From contig JBFYKH010000001.1 in NCBI GenBank assembly GCA_041306075.1, positions 1 to 11,637 on the forward strand: a stretch of DNA of 11,637 nucleotides, written 5' to 3'. The number at the start of each line of letters is the position of its first letter. The first letter of the stretch is position 1. Positions 1 through 5,387 of this stretch are shown in pieces. A model generated the notes under the pieces. It saw only the letters and a list, made by a program, of their open reading frames with translations. It was not told the DNA's origin and searched no databases. Made by a program: the position numbers and the translations under genes. This DNA comes from JAHIYG01 sp041306075 (GTDB taxonomy: Archaea > Altiarchaeota > Altiarchaeia > IMC4 > SCGC-AAA252-I15).

Positions 1-1
1 G

Positions 2-112
2 AAGAACTGCAAACTGGACAGGGTCAGGCAGTGCAACCAGTCGTGCATAGCCTATGACATAAGGACCGGCCAATGCAGGCTCAGCCCGAAGGGGCCGCCC
101 AAATGGAAGTAG
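2..112 (+). CDS. C-terminal end of an unknown Cys-rich protein (partial)
   Basis: An open frame enters from the left edge and ends at TAG 110-112. The visible 36 residues contain four cysteines (C-x7-C-x3-C-x8-C) and end in a basic, Pro-rich tail (KGPPKWK). It stops 4 nt before the stop codon of the convergent zinc-ribbon gene, a plausible tail-to-tail junction. I do not recognise the family. The pattern C-x3-C-x-A-Y-x4-G-x-C loosely resembles the Cys-rich miniprotein at 4676-4858. Cysteine spacing suggests metal binding, which is inference. The start lies outside the window, so the reading frame rests only on openness and composition. Confidence 0.45.
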   Translation, partial: KNCKLDRVRQCNQSCIAYDIRTGQCRLSPKGPPKWK

Positions 113-116
113 CCGT

Positions 117-275
117 CTAAGGTCCTGTGAATCCGCATTGGCGGCAGCTGTACTTGGTCGCCAGGGACCTGCAGGACTCGCACCTTATGACTATCTCCTT
201 CCCGCAGCTCGGGCATTTGAACTCGCTGAATTTGAATTTGACCTCCTTGCCGCAGCTTGAGCATTTCTTGACCAT
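117..275 (-). CDS. Zinc-ribbon RNA-binding protein, 52 aa (COG2888-like)
   Basis: A 52-residue protein with four CxxC knuckles: C5-SS-C8, C21-PS-C24, C32-ES-C35 and C43-RQ-C46. It ends in CGFTGP, the characteristic tail of the archaeal small zinc-ribbon family annotated as 'Zn-ribbon RNA-binding protein involved in translation' (COG2888; HVO_2753 is a studied member). Family proteins are 50-65 residues and bind two zinc ions. The start is ATG 273-275; a TATA-like CTTATATG at 296-303 lies about 25 bp upstream, which fits a leaderless transcript. In many archaea this gene neighbours EF-1 beta; no such gene is seen here, though the left edge cuts off the context. It is convergent with the partial gene at 2-112. 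Confidence 0.88.
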   Translation of the reverse strand: MVKKCSSCGKEVKFKFSEFKCPSCGKEIVIRCESCRSLATKYSCRQCGFTGP

Positions 276-295
276 GCCTATAATTACGCACACCC

Positions 296-303
296 CATAT
301 AAG
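296..303 (-). promoter_or_regulatory. TATA box for the zinc-ribbon gene
   Basis: On the minus strand this reads CTTATATG. Its centre is about 25 bp upstream of the ATG at 275, the distance expected from an archaeal TATA box to a transcription start coinciding with the start codon. Confidence 0.5.
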
Positions 304-392
304 AATGCTATGGGGGGGCGGCGTCTTGATGGGGGATTTGACAGGACGCGGACGCCATGGTGAACCGCGCCACGCCTATGGGCTCATGTGGG

Positions 393-407
393 GGCGTAGC
401 CTACGCC
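393..407. promoter_or_regulatory. Perfect inverted repeat upstream of gatD promoter (possible operator)
   Basis: GGCGTAG-C-CTACGCC is a perfect 7-bp inverted repeat around one central base. It lies about 15 bp upstream of the probable gatD TATA element. An imperfect direct copy of its right half with flank (ACGCCTATGGGC at 372-383 versus ACGCCATAAGGGC at 403-415) is nearby. The position suits an activator or repressor site. Function is inferred from symmetry and location only. Confidence 0.3.
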
Positions 408-421
408 ATAAGGGCATACCG

Positions 422-430
422 TGTATTTAA
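422..430 (+). promoter_or_regulatory. TATA box for gatD
   Basis: TGTATTTAA lies about 40 bp before the gatD ATG. Transcription starting 25 bp downstream would give a leader of about 17 nt, which contains the ribosome binding site GGGAG at 455-459, 8 nt before the start codon. Confidence 0.5.
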
Positions 431-467
431 TCGGCTTCGACGATGATTTAACCCGGGAGTTCGAAAG

Positions 468-1757
468 ATGGTTGGCAGCCTTAAGCCAGGGACGATAGTC
501 GAGGTGGAGTGCGGGGGGAAGACTTACACAGGCACGGTGATGCCGCGGCCCGAGCTGACTGGGGAGGGTTATCTGACGCTCAAGCTCGGAAGCGGCTACG
601 ACATCGGCCTCAGGGAGTCCGACATCGGTTCCGTGAAGGTCCTCGGGGAGGCGGAGGCGTCGCCCGCGCCTAAGAGGCGTGCCGTAGAGCCGGACCCGTC
701 CAAGAGGACGGTGACTATACTGTCCACAGGGGGCACCATCGCCTCGAGGCTGGATTACAGGACCGGCGGCGTATACGCGTCATCAAACGCCGAAGACCTA
801 GTCTCGGTCGTCCCGGAGCTGGCAGGCCTCGCGAACATCAGGGCCGATTCGGTGATGAACGTCATGAGCGAGGACATGAACCCGACGCTCTGGGCGAAAA
901 TGGGGGAGGCTGCCGCGAAGGCCCTGAACGGCGGCTCGGACGGGGTCGTCATAACGCACGGGACGGACACTATGGGCTATTCCGCAGCCGCCTTGTCTTT
1001 CATGCTCGGCGGCCTCGGGAAGCCGGTTGTTCTGACCGGGGCCCAGAAGTCGAGCGACAGGGGCTCCACGGACGCCATACTGAATCTCCTGTGCTCCGTC
1101 ACCTTCGCCGGCTCCGATTACGCCGGCGTCTATGTGGTGATGCACGCAGGCGGCGGGGACGATTGCTGTTATGCCCACTTGGGCACCAAGGTCAGGAAGA
1201 TGCACACCACGAGGAGGGACGCCTTCAGGTCCATAAACGCAGCCCCGGCAGCCAGGGTGTATCAGGACGGGAGGGTAGAGGCCTTGGGCGGCGGCCTTAG
1301 GCCGAGGACGGGGGGGACGGTGAAGGCCGACTCCGGGTTCCAGGAGAAAGTGGCATTGGTCAAGGTTTATCCAGGATTCGACCCTGGCGTGTTCGAGTAT
1401 CATTTGGGTCGTGGTGTCAGGGGGGTTGTGATAGAGGGCACGGCTTTAGGGCATGTGCCGACGCCGGCGATACCTGCGATTGAGAAGCTGTTGGGGGCGG
1501 GGGTGCTGGTAGCGATGACGACACAGTCCCTGTATGGGAGGGTGAACCCATACGTTTACAGCAACCTCAGGGAGTTGTCTTCGAGGGGGGTGGTATACTG
1601 CGAGGACATGCTGCCTGAGACTGCGTATGTCAAGCTGATGTGGGCTCTTGGGAAGGCTGACGGCGTCGACGAGGCTAAGGCTCTGATGTTGGAGAGCGTC
1701 GCCGGCGAGATAACTGACAGGAGTGTGCCGGGGGATGCTGAAACCGGTTTTGACTGA
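468..1757 (+). CDS. gatD: Glutamyl-tRNA(Gln) amidotransferase subunit D (GatD)
   Basis: GatD is the asparaginase-like subunit of the archaeal GatDE complex, which hydrolyses glutamine and passes ammonia to GatE to convert Glu-tRNA(Gln) to Gln-tRNA(Gln). The 429 residues match the family length. Residues 1-65 form the N-terminal SH3-like domain specific to GatD rather than free asparaginases. The asparaginase fold follows: TGGTIAS at 87-93 (catalytic Thr90), HGTDTM at 164-169 (Thr166, Asp167), and a K-M-H-T-T segment with a likely catalytic Lys near 244. The ATG at 468 has a GGGAG Shine-Dalgarno 8 nt upstream. gatE is not in the window. The gene is convergent with the RHH-like gene, with 10 nt between stops, and one GTGACTTACT box lies at that junction. 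Confidence 0.95.
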   Translation: MVGSLKPGTIVEVECGGKTYTGTVMPRPELTGEGYLTLKLGSGYDIGLRESDIGSVKVLGEAEASPAPKRRAVEPDPSKRTVTILSTGGTIASRLDYRTGGVYASSNAEDLVSVVPELAGLANIRADSVMNVMSEDMNPTLWAKMGEAAAKALNGGSDGVVITHGTDTMGYSAAALSFMLGGLGKPVVLTGAQKSSDRGSTDAILNLLCSVTFAGSDYAGVYVVMHAGGGDDCCYAHLGTKVRKMHTTRRDAFRSINAAPAARVYQDGRVEALGGGLRPRTGGTVKADSGFQEKVALVKVYPGFDPGVFEYHLGRGVRGVVIEGTALGHVPTPAIPAIEKLLGAGVLVAMTTQSLYGRVNPYVYSNLRELSSRGVVYCEDMLPETAYVKLMWALGKADGVDEAKALMLESVAGEITDRSVPGDAETGFD

Positions 1758-1776
1758 CGTTCGTGACTTACTTTTC
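1751..1776 (-). repeat. GTGACTTACT box at gatD/RHH junction
   Basis: GTGACTTACT at 1763-1772 is one of four exact copies in the window. A second TGACT begins 13 bp upstream at 1751, so two TGAC steps lie in a 13-bp tandem. The core contains the TAA stop codon of the RHH-like gene (read on the minus strand as GTAAGTCAC). See the other boxes at 2391-2437, 3309-3370 and 4533-4563. Confidence 0.7.
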
Positions 1777-1938
1777 GCCGGTCATCTGCCGCCTCAGGAG
1801 TTCCAGAAGGTCCCTTGTGCCGTCGTTCAATATGAATGCGTTCCTTAGTTTCTCGGATGCCGTCTCTCCGAGGTCTCCTCTTTTCATGAGGCGGTCGTAT
1901 TGTTCGTCAGTCAGGGTGACTAATACCTTCTTAGCCAT
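1768..1938 (-). CDS. Small ribbon-helix-helix-like DNA-binding protein, 56 aa
   Basis: A 56-residue protein starting MAKKVLVTLTDEQYDRL. The short basic strand KKVLVTL followed by a predicted helix (TDEQYDRLMKRG), a turn (DLGET) and a second helix (ASEKLRNAFIL) is the layout of a MetJ/Arc/CopG-type ribbon-helix-helix domain, with a short acidic/basic C-terminal helix (TRDLLELLRRQM). Such proteins bind DNA as dimers, often on short repeated or inverted sites. An ATTTAAAG-type TATA element centred near 1962 sits about 24 bp upstream of ATG 1936-1938, implying a leaderless mRNA. The gene lies inside the cluster of GTGACTTACT boxes, so it is a candidate binder of them, but that is inference. Family assignment is from pattern alone. 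Confidence 0.72.
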   Translation of the reverse strand: MAKKVLVTLTDEQYDRLMKRGDLGETASEKLRNAFILNDGTRDLLELLRRQMTGEK

Positions 1939-2066
1939 AGATTAGTCTTAGATAAACTTTAAATATATCATATAACATCATTAGCTTATAAATTAGATAT
2001 AAATTTTCCGGGCATGTGAGAGATGGGTATATGCCAATTTTAGGCAGTATTAAGAAACGTCTGTCA
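1939..2066. other. AT-rich intergenic segment
   Basis: This 128-bp gap separates the RHH-like gene from the end of the ATPase gene. Positions 1939-2010 have about 14 G/C in 72 bases (hand count), far below the GC-rich flanks. It holds the RHH promoter and a weak inverted repeat, GGCAT (2011-2015) with ATGCC (2031-2035), near the end of the ATPase transcript. I see no coding sequence in it. It could be no more than a promoter and terminator region, or a DNA-unwinding element if the surrounding boxes mark a replication origin. Confidence 0.5.
1957..1967 (-). promoter_or_regulatory. TATA box for the RHH-like gene
   Basis: On the minus strand the sequence reads ATATATTTAAA, about 24 bp before the start codon. 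It is embedded in a stretch (1939-2010) of about 19 % G+C. Confidence 0.55.
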
Positions 2067-3254
2067 TCACTTTCGCGCTAGAATCCTGCGGGCATTGTCA
2101 GACAGCGAGTAGACATACTGGAGTCGACCCATACGCGCCTCCTTACCCTTCCTGACAATGATGGGATAGGGGACATTAGGCTTCCTGGAGACTTCCATGG
2201 GATTCAGGCCCCTGAGCTTCCTAATCAAAGAACCCACGCTCCTGATGTCCTTTTTGAGCGATGAGCTGAGTTCAGACACGCTCAGGGACTCGCGATCCAT
2301 CAGCAGGTTGACTATCGCCTGCTGTGTCGGAGACAGCTCGTCCATGAGATGATAGGACGTTTTTGATGGCTCTGAGACCCCTGGTTCGGCTAAGTCATGT
2401 CTGTGACTTACTCCCGTGACGTCTTCTGATGACGTCTCTGAGACGGAATCATCGCCCCCCGTTTTAGGAATTTCGGTCTCGCCTCCGATGACATTCTCCA
2501 CGAAATCGGCGTCCACGGAATCCATATCCCTTAATGCGCACTCCTCAACGACCTTCTGCCCATTCTCCAAAAGATGCCTTGGAACGCTGTTGGCGGATTC
2601 ACAAAGCCTCCTGAGGCCGTCCGCCGTGAACGGGGCTGTGCCCTTCCCGCCGGCCCAGATTATCCTCTCCCGGACTATCTCCTCAAGGTCCTCCACCTCG
2701 AAGGACTTGAGCCTTATTGACCGTGACTTCCTGTCGCGGAAGCTGGTTTCGGCCGTTATCCTGTCTTCGAGACCCGGCAGGCCGAGGAATATCATGAAGA
2801 CGTTGTCGGTCCTGTCGTTCAGTATCCTAAGCCATTTGTAGAGCTCGACGTCGTAGTCCTGGGCCTCGTCGAAGACGAGGAGCATCTTTTCGCCTGAAAG
2901 CCGGCCCTGCAAAGCCTCGCCGAAGGTCGTCCTGTCGGCCTTAAGGAAGATGCGCTTGTGGAGAGGCAGTTTCGCCCGTATCCGTTCGATGACGGTTGCC
3001 GGCGGCTCGTAGGCGTTGAATGGTATGACGTAGTTCACGCCTTTCGGGGGTGTCATGACCATCTGGTTCATGAAAGTGGTTTTGCCGTAGCCTATCGGCG
3101 CCGTAATCACAATGATTCTGTCCCAGCCGTCTATGGATTCAGACACCTCCTCGTACTCGTTCATTCGGCCGAGGATTGGTATGTCGATTGATGTGGACTT
3201 GATGAAAGGGCTTTTTTTCCAGCCCAGCTTAGTATACAATTCAGAGCGGTCCAT
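2067..3254 (-). CDS. AAA-type ATPase with C-terminal winged-helix-like domain
   Basis: A 395-residue P-loop ATPase. Walker A is APIGYGKT at 52-59, with Ala in place of the usual first Gly. Walker B is LLVFDEAQ at 125-132. A sensor-1-like segment (FMIFLGLPGLEDR) spans 153-165, and a lid region ends in SVPRHL near 223-228. The DEAQ box, LGLPGLEDR and the lid resemble ExeA/TniB/Orc1-Cdc6-type AAA ATPases. Residues 260-303 are a Ser/Glu/Asp-rich linker, and 304-395 look like a winged helix (helices at 307-319, 325-334, 337-349, then a basic wing). AAA plus winged helix is the layout of archaeal Orc1/Cdc6 initiators, but I cannot confirm that family. An inverted pair of TGACTTA cores lies in the linker codons, and four more lie upstream of its promoter. 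Confidence 0.78.
   Translation of the reverse strand: MDRSELYTKLGWKKSPFIKSTSIDIPILGRMNEYEEVSESIDGWDRIIVITAPIGYGKTTFMNQMVMTPPKGVNYVIPFNAYEPPATVIERIRAKLPLHKRIFLKADRTTFGEALQGRLSGEKMLLVFDEAQDYDVELYKWLRILNDRTDNVFMIFLGLPGLEDRITAETSFRDRKSRSIRLKSFEVEDLEEIVRERIIWAGGKGTAPFTADGLRRLCESANSVPRHLLENGQKVVEECALRDMDSVDADFVENVIGGETEIPKTGGDDSVSETSSEDVTGVSHRHDLAEPGVSEPSKTSYHLMDELSPTQQAIVNLLMDRESLSVSELSSSLKKDIRSVGSLIRKLRGLNPMEVSRKPNVPYPIIVRKGKEARMGRLQYVYSLSDNARRILARK
2391..2437. repeat. TGACTTA inverted pair and 13-bp TGAC iterations inside the ATPase gene
   Basis: TAAGTCA (2391-2397) and TGACTTA (2404-2410) form a perfect 7-bp inverted repeat with a 6-nt spacer; the right arm belongs to an exact GTGACTTACT (2403-2412). 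TGAC then recurs at 2417 and 2430, giving three TGAC steps at exactly 13 bp. The stretch TGTGACTTACT-nn-CGTGAC (2402-2420) recurs at 3348-3366. It encodes part of the low-complexity linker (residues about 274-288), a permissive place for DNA-level signals. Confidence 0.65.
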
Positions 3255-3290
3255 TGCAGATGAGTTGTTGAAAATAATTTGTAATAATGG

Positions 3291-3298
3291 TATAAAAG
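3291..3298 (-). promoter_or_regulatory. Probable TATA box for the ATPase gene
   Basis: On the minus strand this reads CTTTTATA. A transcript starting 25 bp downstream would have a leader of about 15 nt before ATG 3252-3254. An alternative AT-rich element at about 3270-3281 would give a leaderless mRNA. The first box of the 3309-3370 array begins 11 bp upstream of this TATA box, a position suited to autoregulation. Confidence 0.45.
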
Positions 3299-3308
3299 TA
3301 GCTTAAAA

Positions 3309-3370
3309 TAAGTCATATGTAAGTCAAAAAGGTAATTCATGGAGATTTGTGACTTACTAACGTGACTTAT
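3309..3370. repeat. Four-copy mirror-symmetric TAAGTCA/TGACTTA array between divergent genes
   Basis: Two cores point one way, TAAGTCA at 3309-3315 and 3320-3326 (11 bp apart). Two point the other way, TGACTTA at 3350-3356 and 3363-3369 (13 bp apart). 3349-3358 is an exact GTGACTTACT. The array fills the space between the ATPase and tiaS promoters, in a gap (3255-3438) of about 30 % G+C by hand count. The spacing places neighbouring sites on about the same face of the helix. This is the densest group of the boxes. Confidence 0.75.
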
Positions 3371-3406
3371 TATCATTTTAAGCCTAGAATAAAAAACGAC
3401 GGTGAA

Positions 3407-3415
3407 GCTTTTATC
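3407..3415 (+). promoter_or_regulatory. TATA box for tiaS
   Basis: GCTTTTATC has its centre about 28 bp upstream of the tiaS ATG, so the mRNA is probably leaderless or nearly so. The nearest repeat box ends about 37 bp further upstream. Confidence 0.5.
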
Positions 3416-3438
3416 GAAGGCATCAATAATAGAGGAAC

Positions 3439-4668
3439 ATGTGGATTGCTATAGACGACACCGACTCCATAGACGGCATGTGCACCACATACCTCGCAGT
3501 CAAACTATGCGAGAGGCTGGGAGCCGTGGGACTACCGCGTCTCGTGCGGCTGAACCCGAACATACCATACAAGACGAGAGGGAACGGTGCCGTCGCATTC
3601 AGGACTGATTACGTGAAACCGGAAGAGACCGTGCTGTCCTACGTCGAAAAACACGCCATGCTAGAGGACGAAGGGACGAATCCCGGAATCGCGTTCATGG
3701 ACGACGGCGAGCCGAACGCCGCACTGAAGGGATTCTACAGGAAGACGGTGACTGAACTCGTCGGCCTTGAGGAAGCCGAGAGGGTGGCTCTCGCCTCGGG
3801 CGTCAGGACAGTGGGCCTCAAGAACAGGAGGGGGATAATCGGGGCTGTCGCGGCATTGGGCTTTCACGGGCCGGTCACCTATGAGCTGATAGCCTATAGG
3901 GCCGCGGGCGCAAGCGGCAGGAGGATGATAGACAAGGCCTCGGTCGTCGAGATGAACCGGCTATTGTATCCCGAATCCTTCGACAACCTCGACCTGTCGG
4001 GCAGGAGGGTGCTCATCACTCCGCGCGGCAGGGACCCCGTGTTCTCGGGCATAAGGGGATTGAGCCCTAAGGTGGTAAGGAAGGCATGGTCGATTGTGAA
4101 GCCGCTGGAGGACGTAGAGACGACCATGGTCTTCGAGACGAACCATGCCACGGATGCGCACCTGACGGAGCGGACGATATGCAGCCTCAAGCCATACGAC
4201 TGCGCGAGCTTGAAGGGTGCGGTCGCATCCAGGCCGAGGAGGATTGCCGGCGGGCACGTGATATTCAGGCTCTCCGACGAGACTGGCGCCATAGACTGCG
4301 CGGTCTATAAGCCCGGCAAGGCGCTGACGGATTATGCGATGCGCTTGGTGGAGGGTGACGAGGTCGTAGTCCATGGCGGGATTGGCAGGTACGCCGGCAC
4401 CCTGAACGTCGAGAAGTTCGAGGTGAAGACCCTGTCCGAGACTGTCGCGGTCGATGCTCAGATGTGCTGTGGCAAGAGGATGACTTCCGCCGGGAGCGGC
4501 AAGGGGCATAAATGCAAAAAATGCGGCAAGAGAGTAAGTCACGATTCCGGAAGGGTAAGTCAGGGAGTTAGGGGCATTTTAGAGGGCGTATACGACGCCC
4601 CCCCAGGCTCAAGGAGACACCTCAGCAAACCGGCATACCTATACCCTTATATTATGGACAGGCGATAA
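3439..4668 (+). CDS. tiaS: tRNA(Ile2) 2-agmatinylcytidine synthetase (TiaS)
   Basis: TiaS attaches agmatine to C34 of tRNA-Ile2, making agmatidine so that the CAU anticodon reads AUA. The 409 residues match the family. The N-terminus has the ATP-binding motif AIDDTD at 4-9 and Thr16/Thr17 close to the autophosphorylated Thr known in the Archaeoglobus enzyme. TRGNGAVA (46-53) and GLKNRRGIIG (126-135) are further conserved blocks. Residues 265-330 form an OB-fold (GGHVIFRLSDETGAIDCAVY) and a zinc ribbon follows (C343, C344, C359, C362). The tail after the ribbon carries two V-S-[HQ] codon runs created by repeat boxes at 4534-4542 and 4555-4563. The ATG at 3439 fits a leaderless start. It is followed 7 nt later by a Cys-rich miniprotein gene, probably cotranscribed. 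Confidence 0.94.
   Translation: MWIAIDDTDSIDGMCTTYLAVKLCERLGAVGLPRLVRLNPNIPYKTRGNGAVAFRTDYVKPEETVLSYVEKHAMLEDEGTNPGIAFMDDGEPNAALKGFYRKTVTELVGLEEAERVALASGVRTVGLKNRRGIIGAVAALGFHGPVTYELIAYRAAGASGRRMIDKASVVEMNRLLYPESFDNLDLSGRRVLITPRGRDPVFSGIRGLSPKVVRKAWSIVKPLEDVETTMVFETNHATDAHLTERTICSLKPYDCASLKGAVASRPRRIAGGHVIFRLSDETGAIDCAVYKPGKALTDYAMRLVEGDEVVVHGGIGRYAGTLNVEKFEVKTLSETVAVDAQMCCGKRMTSAGSGKGHKCKKCGKRVSHDSGRVSQGVRGILEGVYDAPPGSRRHLSKPAYLYPYIMDRR
4533..4563 (+). repeat. Two TAAGTCA boxes in the 3' part of tiaS
   Basis: AGTAAGTCAC at 4533-4542 is the fourth exact copy (reverse orientation) of GTGACTTACT. A second core, TAAGTCA at 4556-4562, is 21 bp downstream, about two helical turns. They fall just after the zinc ribbon, in a poorly conserved tail of the protein. 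Confidence 0.65.
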
Positions 4669-4675
4669 TCTATAC

Positions 4676-4858
4676 ATGCGCTCAGGATTCGACCAGCAAT
4701 GCCCGTTCTGCCGGTACGCAGCCTACGTCAACAAGATGTACGGCAGATGCTACTGCAAAAAGCTCTCCGCCATAACGACCAGGAAGGATTTCCCCCCCAA
4801 ACAGAACATAGGCTATAGGTCGGACTCCTGCGCTTACTTCAAGGCCATGCAACTATAG
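4676..4858 (+). CDS. Unknown Cys-rich miniprotein, 60 aa
   Basis: A 60-residue protein with five cysteines: C9-PF-C12, C25-Y-C27 and C52, a likely metal-binding arrangement (inference). It is basic and has several aromatic residues. It starts 7 nt after the tiaS stop, suggesting cotranscription. Its stop codon (TAG 4856-4858) overlaps the 3' end of the convergent membrane protein gene by 6 nt. I do not recognise a family. The core Q-C-P-F-C and A-Y followed by G-R-C resembles the tail of the partial protein at 2-112, but the match is short. A role with TiaS in tRNA or RNA metabolism is possible from position only. Confidence 0.65.
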   Translation: MRSGFDQQCPFCRYAAYVNKMYGRCYCKKLSAITTRKDFPPKQNIGYRSDSCAYFKAMQL

Positions 4859-5353
4859 GGAGTCCCTATCATGCTCCCCCACCGCCCGCTCGAACAGCTC
4901 CTGAGGAGTCGGCTTGCGCTGCAAGCCCGAGTCGCCGGACCCTCTGCCGTCGCGCCTTTTCTCGCTTGAGAGGCCGATGCGGTAGCAGTCGTACACGCTC
5001 GCAGGATAGATGACGAGGAATACCGCCAGGAAGAGCGCGACCGCCAGGTGGTGCAGGTACATGAGCCCGTAATTCACCTGGACGTCGGACGGGAACACCG
5101 TCATCTCAAGGTGGACTACAATCAACGCCCCGACAATGAACACCGCGGCTGAAACGGCGCCACGCCTCGCCTCCTCCAGGTAGAAGTATCCGGCGCCAAC
5201 ATAGCCGAAAGAGAGCTGGAGCAGCGCCGCATGCCAGCGGCTCTTGCCGGCGGCCGCCGCCTTAGCCGGCTTATGTAGGTCCGACACTATGTCATCGTAC
5301 CCGGACCTCCTCTTCGCCGGGAGAGCGTCCTCGCCCACGCCTGGGATGCCCAT
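4853..5353 (-). CDS. Small integral membrane protein, TM2-domain-like
   Basis: A 166-residue protein with a soluble, Lys-rich N-terminus (1-38), three hydrophobic segments (about 41-58, 65-82 and 98-120) and a charged cytosolic-looking tail (128-166). The first segment LLQLSFGYVGAGYFYLE resembles the 'LGxxGxxxFY' start of TM2 domains, and YPASVYDCYRIG after the last segment resembles the conserved Asp-containing end of that domain. This is a pattern-level match, so the family is tentative. A GGATTTAAAC TATA element (5376-5384, minus strand) lies about 26 bp upstream of ATG 5351-5353, giving it its own promoter despite following the transporter gene closely. The 3' end overlaps the Cys-rich miniprotein gene by 6 nt, tail to tail. 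Confidence 0.72.
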   Translation of the reverse strand: MGIPGVGEDALPAKRRSGYDDIVSDLHKPAKAAAAGKSRWHAALLQLSFGYVGAGYFYLEEARRGAVSAAVFIVGALIVVHLEMTVFPSDVQVNYGLMYLHHLAVALFLAVFLVIYPASVYDCYRIGLSSEKRRDGRGSGDSGLQRKPTPQELFERAVGEHDRDSL

Positions 5354-5375
5354 GTTCCAGTAATATGCCGCCCCG

Positions 5376-5384
5376 GTTTAAATC
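5376..5384 (-). promoter_or_regulatory. TATA box for the TM2-like gene
   Basis: On the minus strand this reads GATTTAAAC, centred about 26 bp before the start codon, in the short gap after the transporter gene. It implies an independent leaderless transcript. Confidence 0.5.
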
Positions 5385-5387
5385 CGC

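Noticed and set aside
52..291. 79-codon minus-strand open frame at the left edge
   Set aside because: It is out of frame with the evident zinc-ribbon gene at 117-275, whose four CxxC motifs and family tail are unmistakable.
798..1403. Long minus-strand open frame opposite gatD (201 codons)
   Set aside because: It is antisense to a clearly conserved gene, and its composition (Arg/Pro/Gly/His-rich) is that of a shadow frame in GC-rich DNA.
2011..2035. GGCAT/ATGCC hairpin as a strong terminator of the ATPase gene
   Set aside because: Only five base pairs with a long loop and no clear following T-tract in the right direction; too weak to call.
3309..3370. Classical Orc1/Cdc6 origin recognition boxes or a CRISPR array
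   Set aside because: No G-rich ORB core is seen, and the units are 7-10 bp at irregular long distances without the 23-40 bp repeats and unique spacers of CRISPR. Only the general layout resembles an origin.
4534..4563. GTAAGT sequences resembling eukaryotic 5' splice donors or introns in tiaS
   Set aside because: The tiaS frame is open and homologous throughout, and archaea lack spliceosomal introns. The motif is better described as the TAAGTCA box.
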